Origin: AP-15 sp963703665
GTDB taxonomy: Bacteria > Pseudomonadota > Alphaproteobacteria > ATCC43930 > CGMCC-115725
Assembly: GCA_963703665.1 (NCBI GenBank)
Contig: CAVPFB010000003.1
Coordinates: 186,001-250,000, forward strand
Reading direction: 5' to 3'
DNA length: 64,000 nucleotides
Shown here: one piece after another, positions 27,708 to 36,076 of the stretch
How the letters are laid out: each line of letters opens with the position of its first letter
Numbering within the stretch: the stretch's first letter is position 1
The notes under the pieces: model-generated
What the model was told of the DNA's origin: nothing
Database searches by the model: none
The model's input: only the letters and a program-made list of their open reading frames with translations
Translations under genes and position numbers: made by a program

Positions 27708-28136
27708 ATGCAACTCGACGAGACGGCCACAATGGCCCTTCCGCGCAAGGCGGTCGAGCAGGTCCTTCTCGGCTTGTACGATCCCATTAACGAGCATCTG
27801 GTCAAGCTGGTCGGCTTCGATTTTGCACCGGACCTGCGTCAGCATTTCCGGCGTGAATTGCGCACTTGGCTGCGGAAGATCGAAAGGCTGCGCTTCAAAC
27901 CGAGTAACCGAACCGGCTCGTTCAAATTCTACTTCGACCACTTGTTCGATTATCCGTTCGGCGGCGTCGAAATTCGCAACATGCGTCTGATCATGGATGA
28001 CGTCGCCGACGAGTACGAAGGTGCCCAGCCGGTCAAAAGTCCTGAAGAGATGGTGGCATGGCTGAAGGCATTCCACGAGGAACTGGCCCGGCGCCTGCAC
28101 GAGGGCGAGGACGTGCTCGACCTGATCCCGGATTGA
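27708..28136 (+). CDS. Unknown protein between two folate genes
   Basis: 142 aa from ATG 27708 after GGGAGA. Predicted largely helical, with an acidic C-terminus (ARRLHEGEDVLDLIPD) and a basic middle (RRELRTWLRKIERLRF). Other notable segments are LYDPINEHLVKLVGFDFAPD and FKFYFDHLFDYPFGG. No signal peptide or membrane span. Codon use is less GC-biased than in fhs. I do not recognise the family. Confidence 0.6.
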   Translation: MQLDETATMALPRKAVEQVLLGLYDPINEHLVKLVGFDFAPDLRQHFRRELRTWLRKIERLRFKPSNRTGSFKFYFDHLFDYPFGGVEIRNMRLIMDDVADEYEGAQPVKSPEEMVAWLKAFHEELARRLHEGEDVLDLIPD

Positions 28137-28203
28137 CGGTCGCCGCAGTGAGCGCCCTCACGGGCAAATCGTGTCGGCTCGGTACAGCGAATGAGGATAG
28201 CGG

Positions 28204-28776
28204 GTGGATCCGGCGACGGTAAAGACCTGGCGGCGCGCCGAGCGGCAGCGCCTGCTGGCGTTGCGCACCGGCACGACCCCGGTGCTGCGGCGCGAATGGG
28301 GCGGTGAGCTCGATGCGCGGCTGCGTCAGGTGCTGGCCGAGCGGCCGGGGATCGTGCTCGGGGTCTACTGGCCGTTCCAGGCCGAGTTCGACCCGCGCCC
28401 GCTGGTCGATTGGTGGATCGCGCAAGGCGGCGCCGCGGCGTTGCCGGCGGTCGTCGACAACAAGGGCCCGCTCGAATACCGCGCCTGGCAGCCGGGCGAT
28501 CCGCTGGTCGATGGGGTTTGGGATATCCCGGTCCCCCAACGGCGCGACATCGTCGTGCCGGACGCGGTGCTGGCGCCGCTGGTCGGCTTCGACCGGGAAT
28601 GTTACCGGCTCGGCTACGGCGGCGGCTATTTCGACCGCACCCTGGCGGCATCGGCGCCGCGGCCGTTGGCAATCGGCGTCGGCTTCGAATTGTCGCTGCT
28701 CGACACGATCCACCCGCAGCCGCACGACATTCCGATGGACCTGATCGTCACCGAGGCCTGCCTGCGTCGGCGATGA
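28204..28776 (+). CDS. 5-formyltetrahydrofolate cyclo-ligase family protein
   Basis: 190 aa. The family motif LGYGGGYFDRTLA (ATP/substrate loop) is intact, preceded by VVPDAVLAPLVGFDREC and followed by IPMDLIVTEACLR. A basic N-terminus with KTWRRAERQRLLALR matches the usual opening helix. The enzyme converts 5-formyl-THF to methenyl-THF with ATP. The product re-enters the same one-carbon pool that fhs feeds. The start codon is GTG at 28204. Confidence 0.87.
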   Translation: MDPATVKTWRRAERQRLLALRTGTTPVLRREWGGELDARLRQVLAERPGIVLGVYWPFQAEFDPRPLVDWWIAQGGAAALPAVVDNKGPLEYRAWQPGDPLVDGVWDIPVPQRRDIVVPDAVLAPLVGFDRECYRLGYGGGYFDRTLAASAPRPLAIGVGFELSLLDTIHPQPHDIPMDLIVTEACLRRR

Positions 28777-28801
28777 TGCCCGCGCTGATCGGGCCGCGGC
28801 G

Positions 28802-29566
28802 TTGCTGACGCGGGCGATCCTCGACCTGTCGGTGCCGGCCGATGCGGGTCTCGTCGCGGTGCTCGTGGTCGGCGGCGTCGTCAAGGGGGCGCTCGGCGTC
28901 GGGCTGCCACTGGTGCTGGTGCCGATGACCGCCCAGTTCCTCGCCTTGCCTGTTGCCGTGGCGCTGCTGACCCTGCCGATGGTGGCGGCCAATGTCAGAC
29001 AGACCTTGGAGGCCGGCGGGACGCTCGGCGCGGTGCGGCGGCTGTCGCCGATCCTCGGCACCTTGGTGCTGGGCACCGCGATCGGCGCGCATCTGCTGAT
29101 CAGCGTCAAAGGGCGCGCCCTCGACATCGTCGTCGGCACGACCTTTCTGCTGCTCTCGGCGATGCTGCTGTTCGTGCCGCGGCTGCGCATCGCCCGCCGC
29201 ACCGAGCGCTGGGCGAGCCCGCTGATAGGGCTCTTGGCCGGGCTGCTCGGCGGCGTGTCGGCGATGTTTGGTCCGCCGCTGATCGCCTATCAGATCGGCC
29301 TCGGCGTCGATCCCGCCACCTTCGTCAAGCACATGGCGATTCTCGCCCTGACCGCGACGCTGACACTGCTGCTGACGCTCGGCGGATCGGGCGCGTTGTC
29401 GGGGACCGATATGTTGATCTCGGGCGCGGCGATCCTTCCGATCCAGCTCGGCATGCCACTCGGGACCTGGCTGCGCGGGCGCGTCCCGCCCGTCCTGTTT
29501 CGCGCCGCGGTCCTCGGCACCCTCGCCTGGGCCGGTCTCGACATGCTGCACCGCGCGCTCGCCTGA
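28802..29566 (+). CDS. TauE/SafE-family sulfite/organosulfonate permease
   Basis: 254 aa with about eight membrane segments in two repeats. Repeat one has VVGGVVKGALGVGLPLVLVP; repeat two has GLLGGVSAMFGPPLIAYQI, the paired GxxG-type signatures of the family. It starts at TTG 28802 (MLTRAIL), 26 bp after the cyclo-ligase stop. Members export or import sulfur anions and other small acids; the substrate is not readable. Confidence 0.85.
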   Translation: MLTRAILDLSVPADAGLVAVLVVGGVVKGALGVGLPLVLVPMTAQFLALPVAVALLTLPMVAANVRQTLEAGGTLGAVRRLSPILGTLVLGTAIGAHLLISVKGRALDIVVGTTFLLLSAMLLFVPRLRIARRTERWASPLIGLLAGLLGGVSAMFGPPLIAYQIGLGVDPATFVKHMAILALTATLTLLLTLGGSGALSGTDMLISGAAILPIQLGMPLGTWLRGRVPPVLFRAAVLGTLAWAGLDMLHRALA

Positions 29567-29638
29567 CTGCGCCGGCTCAGGACGCGTCGCCGGTCGGCTT
29601 GTTCGGGCCGATCTCGATCGCCAGCCTGGCGATGGCCC

Positions 29639-30964
29639 CTAGGGAGGGGCCGACGGCGATCGCCGGGCTTGTCGGCCTCGCGGCTTGTGATCCCCAGAGG
29701 AGCCTTTCGCGGGGCGTTCCGCGTCGGAGCCCTTGGCGGCCTTCCTTCTGCCATTCGGTCCGGCCTCGGCGGTCTTTGTCTGTTCGTCGGCGAGGGTCGC
29801 GAGGCGGAGGCGCAGAAAGGCGGTGACCGCGGCCTCCTCGGCGCTCATTCCCTCGATATTCCGCTTCAGATAGGCCTGCGTCCGCCGCGCCAGCGTCCGC
29901 GCCAGGCTGCCGTCGAGATAGCCTTCGAAAATCGCCGGGTGGATGTAGCATTTGCGGCAGACGGCGGGGGTGTTGCCGAGTTGCTTCGCGACCTGCTCGA
30001 CGGCTCGGACGATCGCCGATTTCGGTGCGGCCTCGCCGCCGACAGCGGCCACCTGCTGCAGCGCCATCGCGGCGAGGTGGGTCCCGGCCCAGGTGCGGAA
30101 ATCCTTGGCCGTGATCTCCTCGCCGCTGATCTCGCTCAGATAGCGGTTGACGTCGGCCGAATCGACGCTGTGGCGATTGCCCTCGGCGTCGAGGTACCGG
30201 AACAGCTCGTAGCCGGGGAGGTCGCGGCAGTTCTTGACGATGCGGGCGAGGCGGCGGTCGTCGATGCAGCCCTCGTGCCGGATGCCGCTCTTGCCGCGAA
30301 AGCTGAGGTTGATCCGGTCGCCCTCGATGACCGCGTGCCGGTGGCGCAGCGTGGTCAGTCCGAAGCTCTTGTTGGCTTTCGAATATTCGATGTTGCCGAT
30401 GCGGAAGAGGGTCAGCTCCAACAGCCGCACGATCGCCGCCAGCACCCGCTCGCGCGGCAGGCCATGGCGTCGCAAATCGACGGCGACGCGGGCCCGGATG
30501 CGCGGCAGCACCCGGCCGAACAGCAGCATCCGGCCGAACTTGGTCTCGTCGCGGGCTTCGCGCCAGCGGGGATGATAGCGGTATTGCTTGCGCCCGCGTG
30601 CGTCGCGCCCGGTGGCTTGAATGTGCCCGTTCGGGGACGGGCAGATCCATACCGCCTGCCACGCCGGCGGGACCGCCAGCGCCTTGATGCGCCGCAATGT
30701 CTCGAAGTCGCCGATCAGCTCGCCTTCCGGGTCGCGATAGTCGAAGCCGTTGCGCGCCTTCTCGCGGGTGATGCCCGGAGCATCGTCGCTGACGTGGCGG
30801 AGCCGAGCGGCGCCAGCCGCGGCAACCGGATCGAGCAAGGCCGCGGGCGGCAACCGGGCGACGGAACGGGGGCATCTCGCGGTCTTCCGATTGGAGGCGG
30901 GGCGCAGAAATTCCGGCAACGCCGCGCGGCTTTCGATATTGCTGCCGGCGGACCCGTTTTTCAT
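29639..30964 (-). CDS. DNA topoisomerase IB (poxvirus-like)
   Basis: 441 aa. Catalytic-domain signatures are RIGNIEYSKANKSFGLTTLR (first active-site Arg region), FRGKSGIRHEG (Lys), AKDFRTWAGTHLA (second Arg) and CRKCYIHPAIFEGYL, with the nucleophilic Tyr in KCYIHP. It relaxes supercoils via a 3'-phosphotyrosine. Chromosomal type IB enzymes are frequent in alphaproteobacteria. The C-terminal about 45 residues are basic and low-complexity (GRRKAAKGSDAERPAKG). It is convergent with the permease. Confidence 0.9.
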   Translation of the reverse strand: MKNGSAGSNIESRAALPEFLRPASNRKTARCPRSVARLPPAALLDPVAAAGAARLRHVSDDAPGITREKARNGFDYRDPEGELIGDFETLRRIKALAVPPAWQAVWICPSPNGHIQATGRDARGRKQYRYHPRWREARDETKFGRMLLFGRVLPRIRARVAVDLRRHGLPRERVLAAIVRLLELTLFRIGNIEYSKANKSFGLTTLRHRHAVIEGDRINLSFRGKSGIRHEGCIDDRRLARIVKNCRDLPGYELFRYLDAEGNRHSVDSADVNRYLSEISGEEITAKDFRTWAGTHLAAMALQQVAAVGGEAAPKSAIVRAVEQVAKQLGNTPAVCRKCYIHPAIFEGYLDGSLARTLARRTQAYLKRNIEGMSAEEAAVTAFLRLRLATLADEQTKTAEAGPNGRRKAAKGSDAERPAKGSSGDHKPRGRQARRSPSAPP

Positions 30965-31514
30965 GTTTTCACCGCTCTACTGGCCGAATCTCGTGCAAGG
31001 GCAGCTCTGCTTCTGAGAGTTCGGGCGTGTCGATCCGTCGCGGCCGGGCATCGCGCGCGCCTGTTTTGCTTCGCCGTTACTTCGCAAACCGGATCGCGGC
31101 TCGCCGGTTCCAAGAGCCGGCCGCCGAACCCTCGATCCGGAACCGGCCGCCCAACCGGGCGTTCGGCAGACGAATATTCCGGCCCTGCCTGGCGTTTGGC
31201 GTTTGAGCGAGATGGAGACCTCGCGCGGCTGGAGCGCCCGGCGATGCGGCAATTTCGTGCGCTCTTTGCGGACCGTCCGTCCGGGCGGCGCTGGTCGCAC
31301 TCGGCTTCGCTCTCTGAGCAGCGCCCGCGGGCCGGCGAGCGACAAGCTCAACTGCCCGGATCGTGCTTGCGGCGCGAGGGTGGCGGCGATAGCGTGACCG
31401 CGCGGTTTTGCCATGAGGTGGTGCCGTGCGGTCATGGGGGACGATGGACTGGGTGCCGCTCGCGAAAGGCAGATATTGGAGCGGACCGATCGTCGTTTGC
31501 CGAAGCCGGGCGGC
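30965..31514. other. 550-bp intergenic region, nothing assigned
   Basis: This lies between divergent topoisomerase IB and plsY. Short open frames exist on both strands, but none has a recognisable domain, start context or codon bias. The stretch at 31070-31180 repeats CCGG-rich inverted words. A degraded gene cannot be excluded, since pyrC often precedes plsY in relatives and is absent here. Confidence 0.35.
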
Positions 31515-32103
31515 GTGACCATCCTGCCCGCCGCCGCGCTGCTCGGCTACCTGTTGGGCTCGATCCCGTTCGGGCTGGTGCTGAGCCGAATCGCCGGCCT
31601 CGGCGACATCCGCCAGATCGGGTCGGGCAATATCGGCGCCACCAACGTGCTGCGCACCGGCAGCAAGGGACTGGCGGCGCTGACCCTGGTGTTGGATGTG
31701 GGCAAGGGCGCCGTCGCCGTGGCCATCGCCCAGGCGTGCTCGCCGCTGGCGGCGCTGGTCGCCGGGCTGTGCGTTGTCCTGGGCCACATGTTTCCGCTCT
31801 GGCTCAGGTTTCGCGGCGGCAAGGCAGTGGCGACCGCGCTCGGCGTGCTGATCGCGCTCGCCTGGCCGGTGGCGCTGGTCGCCGCCGCGATCTGGCTCGC
31901 TGTCGCCTTGATCTCACGCTATTCCTCGCTCGCCGCGCTGATCGCCACCGTTGCCAGCGCCGGTGTGGCGCCGTTCCTCGCCGACCGGGCGACGGCGCTG
32001 CTGATCGCGGCGATCGCGCTGCTGATCATTCTGCGGCACCATGCCAACATCCGGCGCCTGATCGCCGGCAGGGAAAGCCGAACTCTCCTTCCGGAAAGGC
32101 TGA
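31515..32103 (+). CDS. plsY: Glycerol-3-phosphate acyltransferase PlsY (one frame break)
   Basis: 195 aa after repair. GTG 31515 gives TILPAAALLGYLLGSIPFG. Family motifs are present: GSGNIGATNVLRTG, GLCVVLGHMFPLWLRFRGGK and RHHANIRRLIAGRESR. Five or more membrane helices. It transfers acyl from acyl-phosphate to G3P, the first step of phospholipid synthesis. Near 32081 one extra A (CGA-A-CTC) shifts the frame; removing it gives LSFRKG and a TGA at 32101. Left unrepaired, the frame runs on into dprA DNA. Confidence 0.85.
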
Positions 32104-32109
32104 GGCGTC

Positions 32110-33252
32110 CTGGCCGCGCGCGAGCTCGACCCCGAGGAGCGCCTCGATTGGCTGCGCCTCAGCCGCACCGAGTCGGTCGGGCCGATTACCTTTTACGCGA
32201 TGCTGCGCCGGTTCGGCTCGGCCCACGCCGCGCTGGAGGCATTGCCGCGCTTGGCCCGCCGCAGCGAGCGTGCCCGGACCGTGACCGCGGCGACCCGGGC
32301 CGCGGGCGAGGCCGAGCTCGCTGCATTGCATCGGCTCGGCGCCCGGATCGTCTGCTGGGGCGAGCCGGGCTATCCGAACGCGCTCGCCCAGATCGAGGAC
32401 GCGCCGCCGGTGCTGACCGTGCTCGGGCGGCCCGAGCTGCTGGGACGGCCGATGGTGGCGGTGGTCGGCGCGCGCAACGCCTCGGCCAACGGCCGGCGCC
32501 TCGCCCGCGAGCTCGCGGCCGCGCTCGGCCAGGGCGGCCTCGTCGTCGTCTCCGGGCTGGCCCGCGGGATCGACGCCGCCGCGCATCTGGGCGCGATCGA
32601 GACCGGCACCGCCGCAATCGTCGCCGGCGGCGTCGATATCGTCTACCCCGAAGAGAACCGCGGGCTCTACGATGCGCTGCGCCAGCAAGGCGTCGTCGTC
32701 GCCGAATCGCCGCTCGGCAGCGAGCCGCAGGCGCGTCATTTCCCGCGCCGCAACCGGATCATCTCGGGGATGGCGCTGGGCGTGCTGGTGGTCGAGGCGG
32801 CGGCCCGCTCGGGCTCGCTGATCACCGCGCGCTATGCGCTCGAACAGGGCCGTGAGGTCTTTGCCGTGCCGGGCTCGCCGCTCGATCCGCGTTGTCGCGG
32901 CGCAAACGACCTGTTGCGCCGCGGAGCCACCTTGACCGAATCGGCCGAGGATGTGCTGGCGCAACTGGGGCCCCTGGTCCAGGGCCCGGCGCCGCGCCCG
33001 CCGACCCCGCCGCCGCTGCCGATCGAGGAGGGCTGGGCATCGGACCCATCCCGGGGCGGAGCCGGCGAGCCGGCCGCCGACGAGGATGCGCTCGATATGA
33101 TCCTCGAAAGCCTGGGGCCGACCCCGGTCGCGGTTGACGAACTGGTGCGCCAGTGCCACCTGACAGCTTCCGCGGTCGCCACCCTCCTCCTCGAGCTGGA
33201 GCTGGCCGGGCGGGTCGAGCGTCACCCCGGCAATCTCGTCTCATTGCGCTGA
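32110..33252 (+). CDS. dprA: DNA-processing protein A
   Basis: About 380 aa. RLDWLRLSRTESVGPITFY is the SAM-like N-terminal domain. The Rossmann domain has MVAVVGARNASANGRRLA, VVVSGLARGIDAAAHLGAIE and the GS-rich ISGMALGVLVVEAAARSGSL. A winged-helix-like DML1 domain ends it. It loads RecA on incoming single-stranded DNA. Between the plsY stop and 32200 the frame has no ATG, GTG or TTG, yet homologous residues begin right after 32110; CTG 32110 or an undetected base change may be the start. Confidence 0.88.
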   Translation: MAARELDPEERLDWLRLSRTESVGPITFYAMLRRFGSAHAALEALPRLARRSERARTVTAATRAAGEAELAALHRLGARIVCWGEPGYPNALAQIEDAPPVLTVLGRPELLGRPMVAVVGARNASANGRRLARELAAALGQGGLVVVSGLARGIDAAAHLGAIETGTAAIVAGGVDIVYPEENRGLYDALRQQGVVVAESPLGSEPQARHFPRRNRIISGMALGVLVVEAAARSGSLITARYALEQGREVFAVPGSPLDPRCRGANDLLRRGATLTESAEDVLAQLGPLVQGPAPRPPTPPPLPIEEGWASDPSRGGAGEPAADEDALDMILESLGPTPVAVDELVRQCHLTASAVATLLLELELAGRVERHPGNLVSLR

Positions 33253-33325
33253 GTATCGCTTTGACGACATCTGGAGCCGTGACAGTGTCGTTGCCGTCGC
33301 CGCGGGCTCATCACCGAACAGGCTC

Positions 33326-36076
33326 ATGAAAGTCGTCGTCGTCGAATTGCCGGCAAAAGCGAAAACCATCAACAAGTATCTCGGCAGCGACTACAAGGTC
33401 GTGGCCAGCTACGGCCATGTGCGCGACCTTCCGGCCAAGGACGGCTCGGTCCTCCCCGACGCAGATTTTGCCATGTCGTGGGAGGTCGACGGCAAATCCG
33501 AGAAGCACATGAAGGAGATTGTCCAGGCGGTGCGCGGCGCCGACAGCCTGCTCCTCGCCACCGACCCCGATCGCGAGGGCGAGGCGATCTCATGGCATGT
33601 GCAGGAGGTGCTGAAGTCGCGCCGGGCATTGAAGGATCTCGACGTCAAGCGGGTGGTGTTCAACGAAGTGACCAGGAACGCCGTGGTCGAGGCATTCCGC
33701 CGACCGCGCGAGATCGACCGCGAGCTGGTCGACGCTTATCTGGCACGCCGCGCCCTCGATTACCTGGTCGGCTTTACCTTGTCGCCGGTGCTGTGGCGCA
33801 AATTGCCCGGCAGCCGCTCGGCCGGCCGCGTCCAATCCGTGGCCCTGCGCCTGGTCTGCGAGCGCGAAGGCGAGATCGAGGCGTTCAAGTCGCGCGAATA
33901 CTGGACCGTGGAAGTCACTTTCACCACCGAGGCGGGGCAGAGCTTCACCGCGCGGCTGACCCATCTCGACGGCAGGCGCCTCGAGCGTTTCGATCTCGAC
34001 ACCGAGGCCAAGGCGCGCGCCGCCGCCGATGCGATCCTCAATGCCCCCGGTTTTGCGGTCGCCGAGATCGAAAGCCGGCAGGTCCGGCGCAATCCGTTCC
34101 CGCCGTTTACCACCTCGACCTTGCAGCAGGAGGCCTCGCGCAAGCTCGGGCTCGGCGCCAGCCGCACGATGCAGATCGCCCAGCGGCTCTATGAGGGGAT
34201 CGATCTCGGCGGCGAGACCGTCGGTCTCATAACCTATATGCGCACCGACGGCGTCGCCATCTCGGGCGAGGCGATCGCCGCCGCGCGGCAGCTGATCGGC
34301 AAGGATTTCGGGCCGAAATACGTTCCTGAGGGACCCCGTGTCTATCGCAGCCCGGCCAAGAACGCGCAGGAAGCGCACGAGGCGATCCGCCCGACCGATC
34401 TCGACCGCAAGCCCGAGGAGGTCGCCGCCTATCTCGACCGCGACCAGCGCCGGCTCTACGAGCTGATCTGGAAGCGCACCCTGGCGAGCCAGATGGCCTC
34501 GGCGCTGCTTGAGCAGGTGACCGTCGATATCGCCGACCCCTCCGGCCGGCTGCGGCTCCGCGCCACCGGCCAGGTGGTCCTGTTCGACGGGTTTTTGGCG
34601 CTCTACCAGGAGGACCGCGACGATGCCGCCGAGGACGACGGCGATGGCGCTCGGCTGCCGCAGATGCGCAAGGATGAAGCCCTCGCCCGCGGCGCGGTCA
34701 CCCCGGGCCAGCACTTCACCCAGCCGCCGCCCCGCTACACCGAGGCGAGCCTCGTCAAAAAGCTCGAAGAGCTCGGTATCGGCCGGCCCTCGACCTACGC
34801 CTCGATCCTGCAGGTGTTGCAGGACCGCGCCTATGTCCGGCTCGACAAGCGGCGCTTTTTGCCTGAGGACCGCGGCCGGCTGGTCACCGCCTTTCTGACC
34901 AGTTTTTTCGAGCGCTACGTCGAATACAACTTTACTGCCGACCTCGAAAATCAGCTCGACGACGTGTCGGGTGGACGCATCGATTGGAAGGAGCTGCTGC
35001 GCAATTTCTGGCGCGATTTTTCGACCGCGGTCGATGGCACCAAGGATTTGACGATCAGCCAGGTGCTGACCGCGCTCGACGCCGATCTCGGCCGGCATTT
35101 CTTTCCCGCCGACGACTCCGGACGGGACCCGCGGCTGTGCCCGGTCTGCGGCGTGGGCCGGCTCAGCCTCAAGCTCGGCAAATTCGGCGCCTTTATCGGC
35201 TGCGCCAACTACCCGAACTGCCGCTACACCCGCCCGCTCGGGCTCGAAGGCGATGACGAGACCGCCGTTGTCGAGACAGCGCTCGGCACCGATCCGGCGA
35301 GCACGCTGCCGGTGACCGTCAAGAAGGGCCCGTTCGGCCACTATATCCAGCTCGGCGCGGGCAACGGCGAGGCAAAGCCGAAGCGGGTCGCATTGCCGCG
35401 CCCGCTGAAGCCGGCCGATGTCGATCTCGACACCGCGCTGCGGCTCTTGGCGCTGCCGCGCGAGCTCGGCCGGCATCCGGAAACCGGCGAGACGATCAGC
35501 GCCGGGATCGGCCGTTTTGGCCCCTATATCAAGCATGGCAAGGCGTTCAAATCGCTCGCCGCCGATGACGACGTGCTAACCATCGGGCTGAACCGCGCCG
35601 TCGTCCTGTTGGCCGAGCCGGCGGCGGAACGGCGGCGCGGCGCGCCGCAGCCGCTGCGCCAGCTGGGGCCGCACCCCGATGGCGGCGGGGTGGCGCTCTA
35701 TCAGGGGCGCTACGGCCCCTATGTCAGCCATGACGGCGTCTTCGCCTCGCTGCCGAAAACCGCGGACCCGCAGACTTTTGCGCTTGAAGCAGCGATCGCG
35801 CTGTTGGCCGAGCGGCGCGCGGCGAGCCCGCCCCGGCAGCGCAAGACGGCGAAGCCAGTCGCCTCCAAGGCGGCCAAGGCGCCGGTGCGAAAGGCGCCCA
35901 AGGCGCCGGCGCTAAAAGTGGCGAAGCCGGCGGCTGCGGCCAAGCCGGCTGGCGCGCCCGCTGCTGCGGCCAAACGGCCGATCGCGTCAAAGCGGGCCAC
36001 CCCTGCGAGCACGCGGCCCGCCGCCGCGCCAGTCGCCAAGAAGCCTCGCCGCCGCTCGGGCGCCCAGCCCGGCTAA
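33326..36076 (+). CDS. topA: DNA topoisomerase I
   Basis: 916 aa, uninterrupted. The Toprim domain has LATDPDREGEAISWHV (DxD and catalytic Glu). The active-site Tyr lies in GLITYMRTDGVAIS. One four-Cys zinc ribbon is seen (LCPVCGVGRLSLK then GCANYPNCRY), fewer than in E. coli, followed by repeat units with GRFGPYIKHG and GRYGPYVSHDG. The tail is Lys/Ala/Pro-rich (about 80 residues), common in alphaproteobacterial TopA. It relaxes negative supercoils. Confidence 0.95.
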   Translation: MKVVVVELPAKAKTINKYLGSDYKVVASYGHVRDLPAKDGSVLPDADFAMSWEVDGKSEKHMKEIVQAVRGADSLLLATDPDREGEAISWHVQEVLKSRRALKDLDVKRVVFNEVTRNAVVEAFRRPREIDRELVDAYLARRALDYLVGFTLSPVLWRKLPGSRSAGRVQSVALRLVCEREGEIEAFKSREYWTVEVTFTTEAGQSFTARLTHLDGRRLERFDLDTEAKARAAADAILNAPGFAVAEIESRQVRRNPFPPFTTSTLQQEASRKLGLGASRTMQIAQRLYEGIDLGGETVGLITYMRTDGVAISGEAIAAARQLIGKDFGPKYVPEGPRVYRSPAKNAQEAHEAIRPTDLDRKPEEVAAYLDRDQRRLYELIWKRTLASQMASALLEQVTVDIADPSGRLRLRATGQVVLFDGFLALYQEDRDDAAEDDGDGARLPQMRKDEALARGAVTPGQHFTQPPPRYTEASLVKKLEELGIGRPSTYASILQVLQDRAYVRLDKRRFLPEDRGRLVTAFLTSFFERYVEYNFTADLENQLDDVSGGRIDWKELLRNFWRDFSTAVDGTKDLTISQVLTALDADLGRHFFPADDSGRDPRLCPVCGVGRLSLKLGKFGAFIGCANYPNCRYTRPLGLEGDDETAVVETALGTDPASTLPVTVKKGPFGHYIQLGAGNGEAKPKRVALPRPLKPADVDLDTALRLLALPRELGRHPETGETISAGIGRFGPYIKHGKAFKSLAADDDVLTIGLNRAVVLLAEPAAERRRGAPQPLRQLGPHPDGGGVALYQGRYGPYVSHDGVFASLPKTADPQTFALEAAIALLAERRAASPPRQRKTAKPVASKAAKAPVRKAPKAPALKVAKPAAAAKPAGAPAAAAKRPIASKRATPASTRPAAAPVAKKPRRRSGAQPG

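Noticed and set aside
28137..28203. 6S RNA upstream of the 5-formyl-THF cyclo-ligase family gene
   Set aside because: ssrS often lies upstream of this gene in proteobacteria, but the gap here is only 67 bp, too short for the RNA.
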